Shown here in pieces: positions 1 to 4,851 of a stretch of DNA of 5,543 nt. Location: contig JAUXFR010000112.1 in assembly GCA_030622805.1 (NCBI GenBank), forward strand, positions 1 to 5,543, read 5' to 3'. The notes under the pieces were generated by a model. The model ran no database searches and was not told the DNA's origin. It worked only from the letters and a program-made list of their open reading frames with translations. Position 1 is the stretch's first letter; each line of letters starts with the position of its first letter. The position numbers and the translations under genes were made by a program. The stretch comes from Anaerolineae bacterium (lineage in GTDB: Bacteria; Chloroflexota; Anaerolineae; Anaerolineales; UBA4823).

Positions 1-1
1 T

Positions 2-58
2 AAAACGATCACTTTGAGCGTTCGCATGGCGGGTATTGTATCATTGGAGGTTAAATAA
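2..58 (+). CDS. Possible C-terminal tail of an upstream gene, cut by the window edge
   Basis: This frame is open from the left edge and ends at TAA 56-58, giving about 18 residues rich in alternating hydrophobic and polar amino acids (for example TLSVRMAGIVSLEVK). The degenerate repeat array begins at position 60, just after this stop, as repeats also do after miaB and the DUF2779 gene. That similarity is the main reason to consider it. The piece is too short to assign a family, and another frame has a stop at 1-3, so the upstream gene could also have ended there. Confidence 0.22.
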   Translation, partial: KTITLSVRMAGIVSLEVK

Positions 59-59
59 G

Positions 60-172
60 AAATTAGACATTAGAAATGAGGGGTTAGGTGATTAGTGATT
101 AGGTAATTAGTCAATCAGGTAACCAGGGATCAGGTAATTAAGTAACTCAGTAATTAGGGAATCAGTCAATCG
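60..172 (+). repeat. Degenerate 7-8 nt tandem repeat, consensus (G)NAATYAG
   Basis: The stretch divides into about 14 units of 7-9 nt, nearly all ending in TAG or CAG. Examples are ACATTAG (67-73), GGGTTAG (81-87), TGATTAG (96-102), GTAATTAG (103-110), TCAATCAG (111-118), GGATCAG (127-133) and TAATTAG (151-157). It is AT-rich, has no credible reading frame, and fills the space upstream of miaB. The same family appears in reverse orientation at 220-271 and again after the DUF2779 gene. Confidence 0.8.
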
Positions 173-202
173 TGTATATAGGGAATAGAGAGCAAAAAAT
201 CA

Positions 203-214
203 GGTTTTTAAACC
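203..214. repeat. Small AT-rich palindrome at the point where the repeat array flips strand
   Basis: GGTTT (203-207) pairs with AAACC (210-214) across a 2-nt centre. It lies between the plus-oriented NATYAG units on the left and the minus-oriented CTRATYN units on the right, so it could nucleate an imperfect larger hairpin made of the two arms. The stem is too short to predict function on its own. Confidence 0.45.
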
Positions 215-219
215 AATCC

Positions 220-271
220 CTAGTTGACTGATCACTAATCCCCAATCGCCCAATTGACTAATCCCTGATAA
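220..271 (-). repeat. Inverted arm of the NAATYAG repeat, units CTRATYN
   Basis: Read on the + strand, the units begin with CTRATY or close variants: CTAGTTGA (220-227), CTGATCA (228-234), CTAATCC (235-241), CCAATCG (242-248), CTAATCC (258-264), CTGATAA (265-271). These are the reverse complement of the family at 60-172. The junction sequence TTGA|CT occurs twice, at 224-229 and 254-259. The second copy is well placed to act as the -35 hexamer of the miaB promoter. Confidence 0.75.
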
Positions 272-289
272 CCCATATAATATCGGACA
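254..289 (+). promoter_or_regulatory. Sigma-70-type promoter of miaB giving a leaderless mRNA
   Basis: TTGACT at 254-259 matches the -35 consensus at five of six positions. A 16-nt spacer separates it from a perfect TATAAT at 276-281. The expected transcription start, about 7 nt after the -10 box, is position 288-289, which coincides with the A of the miaB ATG at 289. No Shine-Dalgarno-like sequence lies between the -10 box and the start codon. The -35 hexamer lies inside the inverted repeat arm. Confidence 0.75.
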
Positions 290-1695
290 TGAACTATCAC
301 ATTTGGACGGAAGGGTGCCAGATGAACGTGGCTGACTCGCTGCGGGTGGCTTCTGCGCTGGAGGAACTCGGCTACCAGTCGACGCCCAGGGCAGAAAACG
401 CTGACGTGATCGTGCTGAACACCTGCGTGGTGCGGCAGAGCGCGGAGGACAAGGCTTATGGGCGTCTGAGCTCCCTGAAACCGATCAAAAAGCGGCGCCC
501 CGAGGTGGTGATCAACCTGATGGGCTGCCTGGTGGGCGTTAAAGGCTACCAGCACCTGGCGGAGCGCTTCCCCTACGTGGACGTGTTCTCGCCGCCCTCC
601 GACCCCGGTCCGCTGGTGGCGCACCTGACGCAGGACGCAAGCCGCTCGCTCGACCTGGCGGAAACCGAGCAGCGCTACGCAGTCATGGACGGCGACCTGA
701 CGCTGCCGCTGGCAGAGCGCGGCAAACTGGTATCCACATTTGTACCGGCGGTGCTGGGCTGCTCACACGCCTGCACTTACTGCATTATCCCCTACCGTCG
801 AGCCGTGGAACGCAGCCGCCTGGTGGGCGATATCGTCGCTGATGTGCGCTCCCTGACAGCGCAGGGTGTCAAGGAAATCATCCTGCTGGGGCAGATCGTG
901 GACCGCTACGGAGTAGATATAGCCGCAGCAGCAGACGGTGACCCGTCCACTGCTGCGGGTGACCGATCCAACCTGGCGAGACTGCTGCGCACGATACACG
1001 ATGTAGACGGTCTGGAGCGCATCCGCTTCCTGACATCGCACCCCAACTGGATGACGGACGAGCTGCTCGATGCGGTGGCAGAGCTGCCCAAGGTGATGCC
1101 GCACATCGAGGTGCCCGTGCAGGCGGGCGATGACCGGGTGCTGGCGGAGATGAAGCGCGGCTACACTGCGGACGATTACCGGCGGCTGGTGGGCAAGATC
1201 AGGGAACGCCTTGATGGGCGTACGGAGAGCCCCTACCCGGACGTCTCGATCGCCACGGACGTCATCGTCGGCTTCCCCGGTGAGAGCGAGACCCAGTTCC
1301 AGCGCACCTACGACCTGCTGGCGGAGCTGAAGATGGACGTGGCTCACCTGGCGCGCTACTCCACCCGCCCCGGAACGGTGGCTGACCGGCGTTTGTCGGA
1401 TGACGTACCAGACGAGGAGAAATGGCGCCGCTTCCGGGCTCTGGAGGAGCTGCAGGAGAGCATCGCAACCGAGATCAACGCGGGCTACCTGGGGGAACGG
1501 GTGGAAGTGCTGTTCGAGGAGAAGGTACGCGGTCGCTGGCGGGGACGCACGCCGACCTATAAGCTGGTCTTCGTGGAGAGCGAAGAGAACCTGCGCGGGC
1601 AGCTGCGGGATGTGACCATCACCTGGACCGGGCCGTGGTCGATGCAGGGAGCGCTGCCGAGAAAGTCCGAGATTGGGTTGGGGGAAGATGAATAA
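289..1695 (+). CDS. miaB: tRNA-2-methylthio-N6-dimethylallyladenosine synthase MiaB
   Basis: MiaB is a radical SAM methylthiotransferase that adds a methylthio group at C2 of N6-isopentenyladenosine-37 in tRNAs reading UNN codons, in the cytoplasm. The 468-residue protein has the family's three parts. An N-terminal UPF0004 domain carries the auxiliary-cluster cysteines C10 (TEGCQMN), C46 (NTCVVR) and C80 (MGC). The radical SAM core carries CxxxCxxC at C158, C162 and C165 (CSHACTYC). A TRAM domain spans about 397-460. The length is usual. The usual GQNVNSYG-like motif reads GQIVDRYG at 201-208. I believe this variant is typical of Chloroflexota MiaB, but could not check. The start at 289 fits the conserved N-terminus and the leaderless promoter. 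The last codons and the stop overlap a heptad repeat that starts at 1687. GC content is high (about 65% in one line counted). The gene appears monocistronic. Confidence 0.93.
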   Translation: MNYHIWTEGCQMNVADSLRVASALEELGYQSTPRAENADVIVLNTCVVRQSAEDKAYGRLSSLKPIKKRRPEVVINLMGCLVGVKGYQHLAERFPYVDVFSPPSDPGPLVAHLTQDASRSLDLAETEQRYAVMDGDLTLPLAERGKLVSTFVPAVLGCSHACTYCIIPYRRAVERSRLVGDIVADVRSLTAQGVKEIILLGQIVDRYGVDIAAAADGDPSTAAGDRSNLARLLRTIHDVDGLERIRFLTSHPNWMTDELLDAVAELPKVMPHIEVPVQAGDDRVLAEMKRGYTADDYRRLVGKIRERLDGRTESPYPDVSIATDVIVGFPGESETQFQRTYDLLAELKMDVAHLARYSTRPGTVADRRLSDDVPDEEKWRRFRALEELQESIATEINAGYLGERVEVLFEEKVRGRWRGRTPTYKLVFVESEENLRGQLRDVTITWTGPWSMQGALPRKSEIGLGEDE

Positions 1696-1728
1696 TGAAT
1701 TGTGAATGATGAATTTTAAATTATGAAT
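1687..1728 (+). repeat. Heptanucleotide tandem repeat, consensus NNTGAAT, six units
   Basis: Six units follow in exact 7-nt phase: GATGAAT, AATGAAT, TGTGAAT, GATGAAT, TTTAAAT, TATGAAT. The first unit lies inside miaB and gives its last two codons and the T of its TAA stop at 1693-1695. The remainder is noncoding. Confidence 0.85.
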
Positions 1729-1753
1729 GTGAAGCATAACTGATTGTCTGAAG

Positions 1754-1774
1754 CCAGTAGGGGGTAGCTGGTAG
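1754..1774 (+). repeat. Heptanucleotide tandem repeat, consensus NNGGTAG, three units
   Basis: CCAGTAG (1754-1760), GGGGTAG (1761-1767) and CTGGTAG (1768-1774) follow in exact 7-nt phase. The sequence is unrelated to the NNTGAAT units 26 nt upstream but has the same period. Confidence 0.65.
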
Positions 1775-1780
1775 GTTGCG

Positions 1781-1848
1781 GTCAATCGCTTGTCGTGTGT
1801 CGTGTATCGTCCGTCGTCTGTCGTCGGGCATCCGTCATGTCAGTTGTC
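1781..1848 (+). repeat. Heptanucleotide tandem repeat, consensus GTNYGTC, about nine units
   Basis: Eight consecutive units run in phase from 1781 to 1836: GTCAATC, GCTTGTC, GTGTGTC, GTGTATC, GTCCGTC, GTCTGTC, GTCGGGC, ATCCGTC. A 5-nt partial unit and AGTTGTC (1842-1848) follow. The reading frame from ATG 1776 across this region translates only the repeat and is not a gene extension. The 11-mer GTCAGTTGTCA (1839-1849) recurs at 2834-2844. Confidence 0.85.
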
Positions 1849-1922
1849 AACGTTATTGCCCGGTAGCCCTGCATCCCTATGCCGGGTGGGTGGATTTCTT
1901 AAATAATCTAAAATTAGAGGTC

Positions 1923-1941
1923 TGTTATAATCCAAATACGA
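1923..1941 (+). promoter_or_regulatory. Extended -10 promoter of the mntA-hepT operon, leaderless or near-leaderless
   Basis: TGTTATAAT at 1923-1931 is an extended -10 element (TGN followed by a perfect TATAAT). No convincing -35 hexamer is found 16-18 nt upstream, as is common with extended -10 promoters. The start codon at 1941 is only 10 nt after the -10 box, so transcription would begin 0-3 nt before the ATG. The nearest purine-rich sequence (AGAGG, 1916-1920) is upstream of the -10 box, so it would not be in the mRNA. Confidence 0.65.
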
Positions 1942-2264
1942 TGGATGAGCTGCTAAACCGAGAACAGATCCTTGAGATCTTACGTGAAGAACTTCCCTAT
2001 TTGCGAGAACGATACGGGGTGGAAAGTGTCGCTATCTATGGTTCTTATTCAAAGGGCTCATATACTGATAAAAGCGATATCGACATCCTGGTCAAACTAA
2101 CACGGCCCCTGGGATTTGATTTTGTAGGACTTGCTCTATACCTGGAAGATGTATTAGGGCGTAAGGTTGATCTGATCACCCATGACACCTTAGAACGTAA
2201 CCTGGACAATCCACGTTACAGTCATATAGCAAATGACATCCAAGGTACACTGGCCTATGCCTGA
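1941..2264 (+). CDS. mntA: MntA-type nucleotidyltransferase antitoxin of a HEPN-MNT pair
   Basis: This 107-residue protein belongs to the minimal nucleotidyltransferase (MNT) family. In characterised MntA/HepT systems (type VII toxin-antitoxin) the MNT protein uses ATP to add AMP units to a tyrosine of the HEPN toxin, which silences it. The catalytic signature GSx10DxD is complete (G34-S35, D46, D48), and a third acidic residue is present at D77 (KVDLIT), so the enzyme looks active. The frame stays open upstream to ATG 1776, but that part only translates heptad repeats. ATG 1941 is chosen because family similarity starts there and an extended -10 box lies just upstream. The 3' end overlaps hepT by 8 nt, implying translational coupling. 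GC content (about 47% in one line counted) is lower than in miaB, which may reflect horizontal transfer. Confidence 0.85.
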   Translation: MDELLNREQILEILREELPYLRERYGVESVAIYGSYSKGSYTDKSDIDILVKLTRPLGFDFVGLALYLEDVLGRKVDLITHDTLERNLDNPRYSHIANDIQGTLAYA

Positions 2265-2601
2265 AAGCAAAGACCTCCATTACCTCAAAGATATCCAGGT
2301 CTCTGCTGAGAGGGTCATCTCTTATACATCGGGGATGGATTTCGAGCAATTTGACCTGGATCACAAAACTCAAGATGCTGTTGTTCGCAACCTCGAAATT
2401 ATCGGTGAAGCGACAAAGAATCTCTCCCCAGAGGTCAGGAAAGCTTATCCGGACATCCCCTGGAAAGACATGGCAGGAATGCGAGATGTTATGATCCACC
2501 AATACTTTGGGGTTAACAACGAGATTGTGTGGACAATTTCAAAAGATGAACTGCCTCACCTTCTGAAAAATATCGATATCATCTTGTCGAGCGGGGATTA
2601 G
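2257..2601 (+). CDS. hepT: HepT-like HEPN ribonuclease toxin
   Basis: This protein of about 114 residues is a HepT-like HEPN toxin (DUF86 family). Such all-helical proteins dimerise and cleave RNA, including tRNA in studied members, unless AMPylated by the partner MNT. The signature Rx4HxY is intact as R76-DVMI-H81-Q-Y83. R76 and H81 are the expected catalytic pair and Y83 the expected AMPylation site. The helix NLEIIGEATKNL (45-56) and the DIPWKDMAGMRD segment (66-77) are typical of the family. ATG 2257 overlaps mntA by 8 nt and has a weak AAGG at 2242-2245. ATG 2233 is an alternative start adding eight residues, but it needs a longer overlap and has no better ribosome site. GC content is low (about 42% in one line counted). 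The stop TAG ends a GGATTAG sequence resembling the local repeat. Confidence 0.87.
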   Translation: MPESKDLHYLKDIQVSAERVISYTSGMDFEQFDLDHKTQDAVVRNLEIIGEATKNLSPEVRKAYPDIPWKDMAGMRDVMIHQYFGVNNEIVWTISKDELPHLLKNIDIILSSGD

Positions 2602-2829
2602 AGGTCTTAGATTTTTACTTATGCTCTCGAATGGGGGTTGGCGAAAATTTACTGCAGAGCACCTGTACGCTGATTTCCTGGGCAAGCCGCAGCAGATCGG
2701 CGCTGTCTCACTAAAATGAGAAATCAGTCACTTCGTTGAGCCGGTAGATGTGCAAAGACTACACTTCGGAGATCTCAGACTGGTTTTGGTTATGCGGTTG
2801 TCAAGGTGCGAAAGGTATTGAGAGTTATT

Positions 2830-2847
2830 AGTTGTCAGTTGTCAGTT
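2830..2847 (+). repeat. Short heptad run AGTTGTC x2.5
   Basis: AGTTGTC at 2830-2836 and 2837-2843 are followed by a partial AGTT. The 11-mer GTCAGTTGTCA is shared with the array before mntA (1839-1849), linking the noncoding DNA on the two sides of the toxin-antitoxin pair. Confidence 0.6.
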
Positions 2848-2901
2848 TTTATCAGGATATTTGTTCCGCGAAAAATAAAACAATGAGGAACAATTCCCTT
2901 T

Positions 2902-2922
2902 TTGCGGATTGCGGTTTGCGCG
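2902..2922 (+). repeat. Short heptad run TTGCGGN, two to three units
   Basis: TTGCGGA (2902-2908) and TTGCGGT (2909-2915) are followed by the degenerate TTGCGCG (2916-2922). This is a further sequence family with the same 7-nt period. Confidence 0.5.
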
Positions 2923-3010
2923 CCTGGAAAGCACCGGCGTAACAGATCACGAAGGACCAAAGAAAATATCAAGGGGAAAAAGGAAGGCAGGGACATAATT
3001 GTTAATTATT

Positions 3011-3028
3011 ATAGAACTGTTGTTCTAT
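3011..3028. promoter_or_regulatory. Perfect 7-bp palindrome with GAAC-N4-GTTC core, LexA-box-like
   Basis: ATAGAAC (3011-3017) and GTTCTAT (3022-3028) are perfect inverted repeats around TGTT. The core GAAC-N4-GTTC has the layout of the LexA/DinR (SOS) box of Gram-positive bacteria. It lies about 245 nt upstream of the -10 box assigned to the DUF2779 nuclease gene, which is far for direct repression, and no closer transcript was identified. It could instead be an operator for an unseen transcript or a simple stem-loop. Confidence 0.4.
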
Positions 3029-3082
3029 TTTGTCAAGGGTTTTAGACCTCCAGCTAGCCGCGAATGAATTGCGGTCTGAAAT

Positions 3083-3104
3083 AAAAAACGTACTGAAGTA
3101 CGTT
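3083..3104 (-). terminator. Terminator-like hairpin readable on the minus strand
   Basis: AACGTAC (3087-3093) and GTACGTT (3098-3104) form a perfect 7-bp stem with loop TGAA. On the minus strand the stem is followed by six T residues (complement of the A run 3083-3088), the layout of an intrinsic terminator. No minus-strand gene upstream of it could be supported, so it may serve an unrecognised antisense transcript, be a relic, or be a protein-binding palindrome. Confidence 0.4.
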
Positions 3105-3272
3105 ATCAATTCGAACTATCAAAAGGTTACCTATTGGAATACCCAGTTAATATTTCAATATCTAAAATAGAAGGATTAAGATGGACGATTCAGGGGCGTA
3201 AACTATGGCGAGCAAGATCAGTGATTAAGGGGGAGGGGGGAAATCGTGGGAACTTGAAGAAGGTTGAGCAAG

Positions 3273-3278
3273 TATAAT
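3273..3278 (+). promoter_or_regulatory. Probable -10 box of the DUF2779 gene promoter
   Basis: A perfect TATAAT lies at 3273-3278. The only -35-like sequence is TTGAAG at 3254-3259 with a 13-nt spacer, which is too short, so the -35 element is unclear. Transcription from about 3285 would give a 5' leader of about 59 nt before ATG 3344. This gene would therefore be leadered, unlike the three leaderless candidates in the window. Confidence 0.45.
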
Positions 3279-3331
3279 ACAGCAGCATCACCCGCGATGT
3301 GGTGTTCAGATGGCAATTGAGCGAACGCTTG

Positions 3332-3346
3332 AGGAGGGTTTCGATG
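3332..3346 (+). promoter_or_regulatory. Strong Shine-Dalgarno site that sets the DUF2779 start
   Basis: AGGAGG at 3332-3337 is a perfect Shine-Dalgarno sequence, 6 nt before ATG 3344. The frame also contains an earlier ATG at 3299, but no ribosome site precedes it and the extra 15 residues are not family-like. The site contrasts with the absence of any Shine-Dalgarno sequence at positions 289, 1941 and 4898. Confidence 0.85.
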
Positions 3347-4792
3347 GAGACTATCAGCAAAGAGGTGTTTTTAGCAGCAAGGAAGTGCCCGAGAAAGGGG
3401 TGGAACTTGCAGCACAGGGTGGATGAACAGGAGCCGAGCATCGGTGACAGGTTCAGGATGCGGCAAGGCCTGGAAATTGGCGAGATGGCGAGAGCCTTAC
3501 AGCGGGACGGCGTACTCGTGGGGGCTGTGAATGCAGAAGAAGCCGAGAAGATAACACGAGCGCTCAGCGGGGATGCGGACGTACGTACCATTTTTGAAGC
3601 CACCGCACTGTACGATCACTACGCAGCGAGAGCCGATATGCTGACCAGGGTAAACGGCGGCTGGCATCTATGGGAGGTGAAGTCCGCTGTAAAGGAGAAA
3701 AAGGAGCACCTGGACGACCTGGCTTACACCATGATGGTAATGCGTTATGCAGGGTACGAAATCAAGGAGGTATCCCTCCTGCTGCTGTCGAGGGACTACC
3801 GCTTTGGGGATGCGGTCGAGGACTTGTTTATGGAGGTAACGAAGACTGGGAGTGCCCTGCAGAGGTGCAGGGAGTTTTCCATCAATGCTGATGAACTTGG
3901 GCTGGAGATCCTGGGGTGCAGCGCGCCAACAGCAGAAATCGGATTCGTCTGCAAGAACTGCGAATACTTCACAAGCTCATGTGTCGGTGTGGGATTAGAA
4001 GCATCTCTGTTCTGCCTGCCCAGGTTAAGTGAAAAGAAATTCGAGCAACTGCGAGAGATAGGAGCCCTGCGCGTCTCAGATATCCCTGAAGGATTTACAC
4101 TGACAGAAAACCAGCAGCGGTTCTACGATGTGATGAAAAGCCAGGTACCCTGGGTGAGCGAGGACCTGGGCGAGGTACTCAATGAAGCTGAATGGCCAGT
4201 GTACTACCTGGACTTCGAGACGACGATGACAGCGATCCCGCTCTACCCGGGATTGGCCCCATATGCGACGATTCCGACGCAATATTCGATCCACATCATG
4301 CATACTGCGGGAGGAGCCCTGGAGGAGCGATCGTATTTAGGGGACCCGAGCGAGAACCCACAGAGAGTACTGGCTGAAAAACTGATCCGTGACCTGGGAG
4401 AGGGCGGGAGCATTATGGTGTACTCGGGCTACGAGAAGCGGATCATCAAAGCAATGAAGGAACAGTTCGATGACCTGGCAGGAGCGCTTGAGCAGATACT
4501 GGAGCGGCTGTTCGACCTGGAGGCAGTGATCCGCAAGCACTACAGCCACCCTGATTTCCTGGGGCGCACTTCTATTAAGCAGACGCTGCCGGTGCTGGCA
4601 CCAGAGATGAGTTATAAAAATCTATCGATCCAGGATGGTGACAGCGCGGCGGTGCTGTTCGCCGAGATGGCGCAGGGCAGGTATACGGCGGATGAGGTAA
4701 AGAAGATCCGCCAGGATCTGCTGGCATACTGCAGGATGGATACGCTGGGGATGGTGAGCATACACGAGGCGTTGAGGAAGATTACAAATTAG
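3344..4792 (+). CDS. DUF2779-family protein: Cas4/RecB-like Fe-S nuclease fused to a DEDD-type exonuclease-like domain
   Basis: This 482-residue protein has two nuclease-like halves. The N-terminal half resembles Cas4/RecB-type PD-(D/E)xK nucleases. It has ISKEVFLAARKC with C15, then D98 (ARADML) and ExK at E111-V-K113 (WEVKSA), then C203-x2-C206-x6-C213, which with C15 could bind a [4Fe-4S] cluster. The C-terminal half matches DUF2779 and looks like a DnaQ/RNase H-fold exonuclease. It has DxE at D290 and E292 (YYLDFETT), PYATIPTQYSIH (306-317), YSGYEKR (360-366), TSIKQTLP (409-416) and YxxxD at Y462-D466. The canonical Asp of the second exonuclease motif is replaced by Glu at E364, which may be normal for the family. 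The activity and biological role are unknown; processing of DNA or RNA ends is inferred. The start follows from AGGAGG. The gene stands alone, and its stop codon lies inside a repeat unit. Confidence 0.8.
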   Translation: METISKEVFLAARKCPRKGWNLQHRVDEQEPSIGDRFRMRQGLEIGEMARALQRDGVLVGAVNAEEAEKITRALSGDADVRTIFEATALYDHYAARADMLTRVNGGWHLWEVKSAVKEKKEHLDDLAYTMMVMRYAGYEIKEVSLLLLSRDYRFGDAVEDLFMEVTKTGSALQRCREFSINADELGLEILGCSAPTAEIGFVCKNCEYFTSSCVGVGLEASLFCLPRLSEKKFEQLREIGALRVSDIPEGFTLTENQQRFYDVMKSQVPWVSEDLGEVLNEAEWPVYYLDFETTMTAIPLYPGLAPYATIPTQYSIHIMHTAGGALEERSYLGDPSENPQRVLAEKLIRDLGEGGSIMVYSGYEKRIIKAMKEQFDDLAGALEQILERLFDLEAVIRKHYSHPDFLGRTSIKQTLPVLAPEMSYKNLSIQDGDSAAVLFAEMAQGRYTADEVKKIRQDLLAYCRMDTLGMVSIHEALRKITN

Positions 4793-4831
4793 GAGTTAGG
4801 AATTACGAATCAGGAGGGATTAGGGATCAGG
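4787..4831 (+). repeat. Heptanucleotide tandem repeat, consensus RATYAGG, six units
   Basis: The units are AATTAGG (4787-4793), AGTTAGG, AATTACG, AATCAGG (4808-4814), then a 3-nt AGG slip, GATTAGG (4818-4824) and GATCAGG (4825-4831). The first unit contains the Asn codon and TAG stop (4790-4792) of the DUF2779 gene. The units are very close to the family upstream of miaB. Confidence 0.82.
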
Positions 4832-4851
4832 GGAGCTCGGCGATGAATAAC

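Larger units (their letters stand above)
2602..3272. other. Long gene-free stretch between hepT and the DUF2779 nuclease gene
   Basis: About 670 nt contain no frame that looks like a real gene on either strand. The part from 2640 to 2820 has mixed composition and gives short protein-like stretches interrupted by stops on both strands, which could be a decayed gene, but no family is recognisable. The part from 2823 to 3240 is AT-rich to purine-rich and contains short heptad runs, an inverted repeat (TTGTTCC 2861-2867 with GGAACAA 2887-2893), two tight palindromes and a G-rich tract. No tRNA or rRNA was recognised, and no convincing terminator was found after hepT. Confidence 0.5.

Noticed and set aside
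60..172. CRISPR array
   Set aside because: Units are 7-8 nt and degenerate, with no constant 23-40 nt repeat and no unique spacers. No cas genes are present, and the Cas4-like domain belongs to a DUF2779 protein.
763..1785. Long minus-strand open frame (340 codons) antisense to miaB, and a shorter one at 235-624
   Set aside because: They are antisense shadows of a clear, GC-rich miaB gene. Their translations are rich in His, Gln and Arg, with no recognisable domain, and the region is fully explained by the plus strand.
1776..1940. N-terminal extension of MntA from ATG 1776
   Set aside because: It translates heptad repeats, contains the likely promoter (1923-1931), and is not similar to the family. 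The conserved protein begins at 1941.
2884..2943. Possible 19-residue small ORF
   Set aside because: It has no ribosome site, overlaps the TTGCGGN heptads, and shows no other support.
3181..3228. Two tiny ORFs (MDDSGA at 3181, MASKISD at 3205) as leader peptides
   Set aside because: The first has an AAGG six bases upstream, but both lie upstream of the -10 box at 3273, so they would not be on the nuclease transcript. They are too short to support.
2602..3298. Insertion sequence or transposon remnant
   Set aside because: No transposase frame, no long terminal inverted repeats and no target-site duplication could be seen. The inverted repeats found are short and internal.
3299..3343. Earlier ATG (3299) as start of the DUF2779 protein
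   Set aside because: No ribosome site precedes it, whereas ATG 3344 has AGGAGG 6 nt upstream, and the family-like sequence starts soon after 3344.
3190..3603. Minus-strand frame of 137 codons overlapping the start of the DUF2779 gene
   Set aside because: It is Ser/Leu/Pro-rich, lies mostly antisense to a well-supported gene, and has no recognisable domain.
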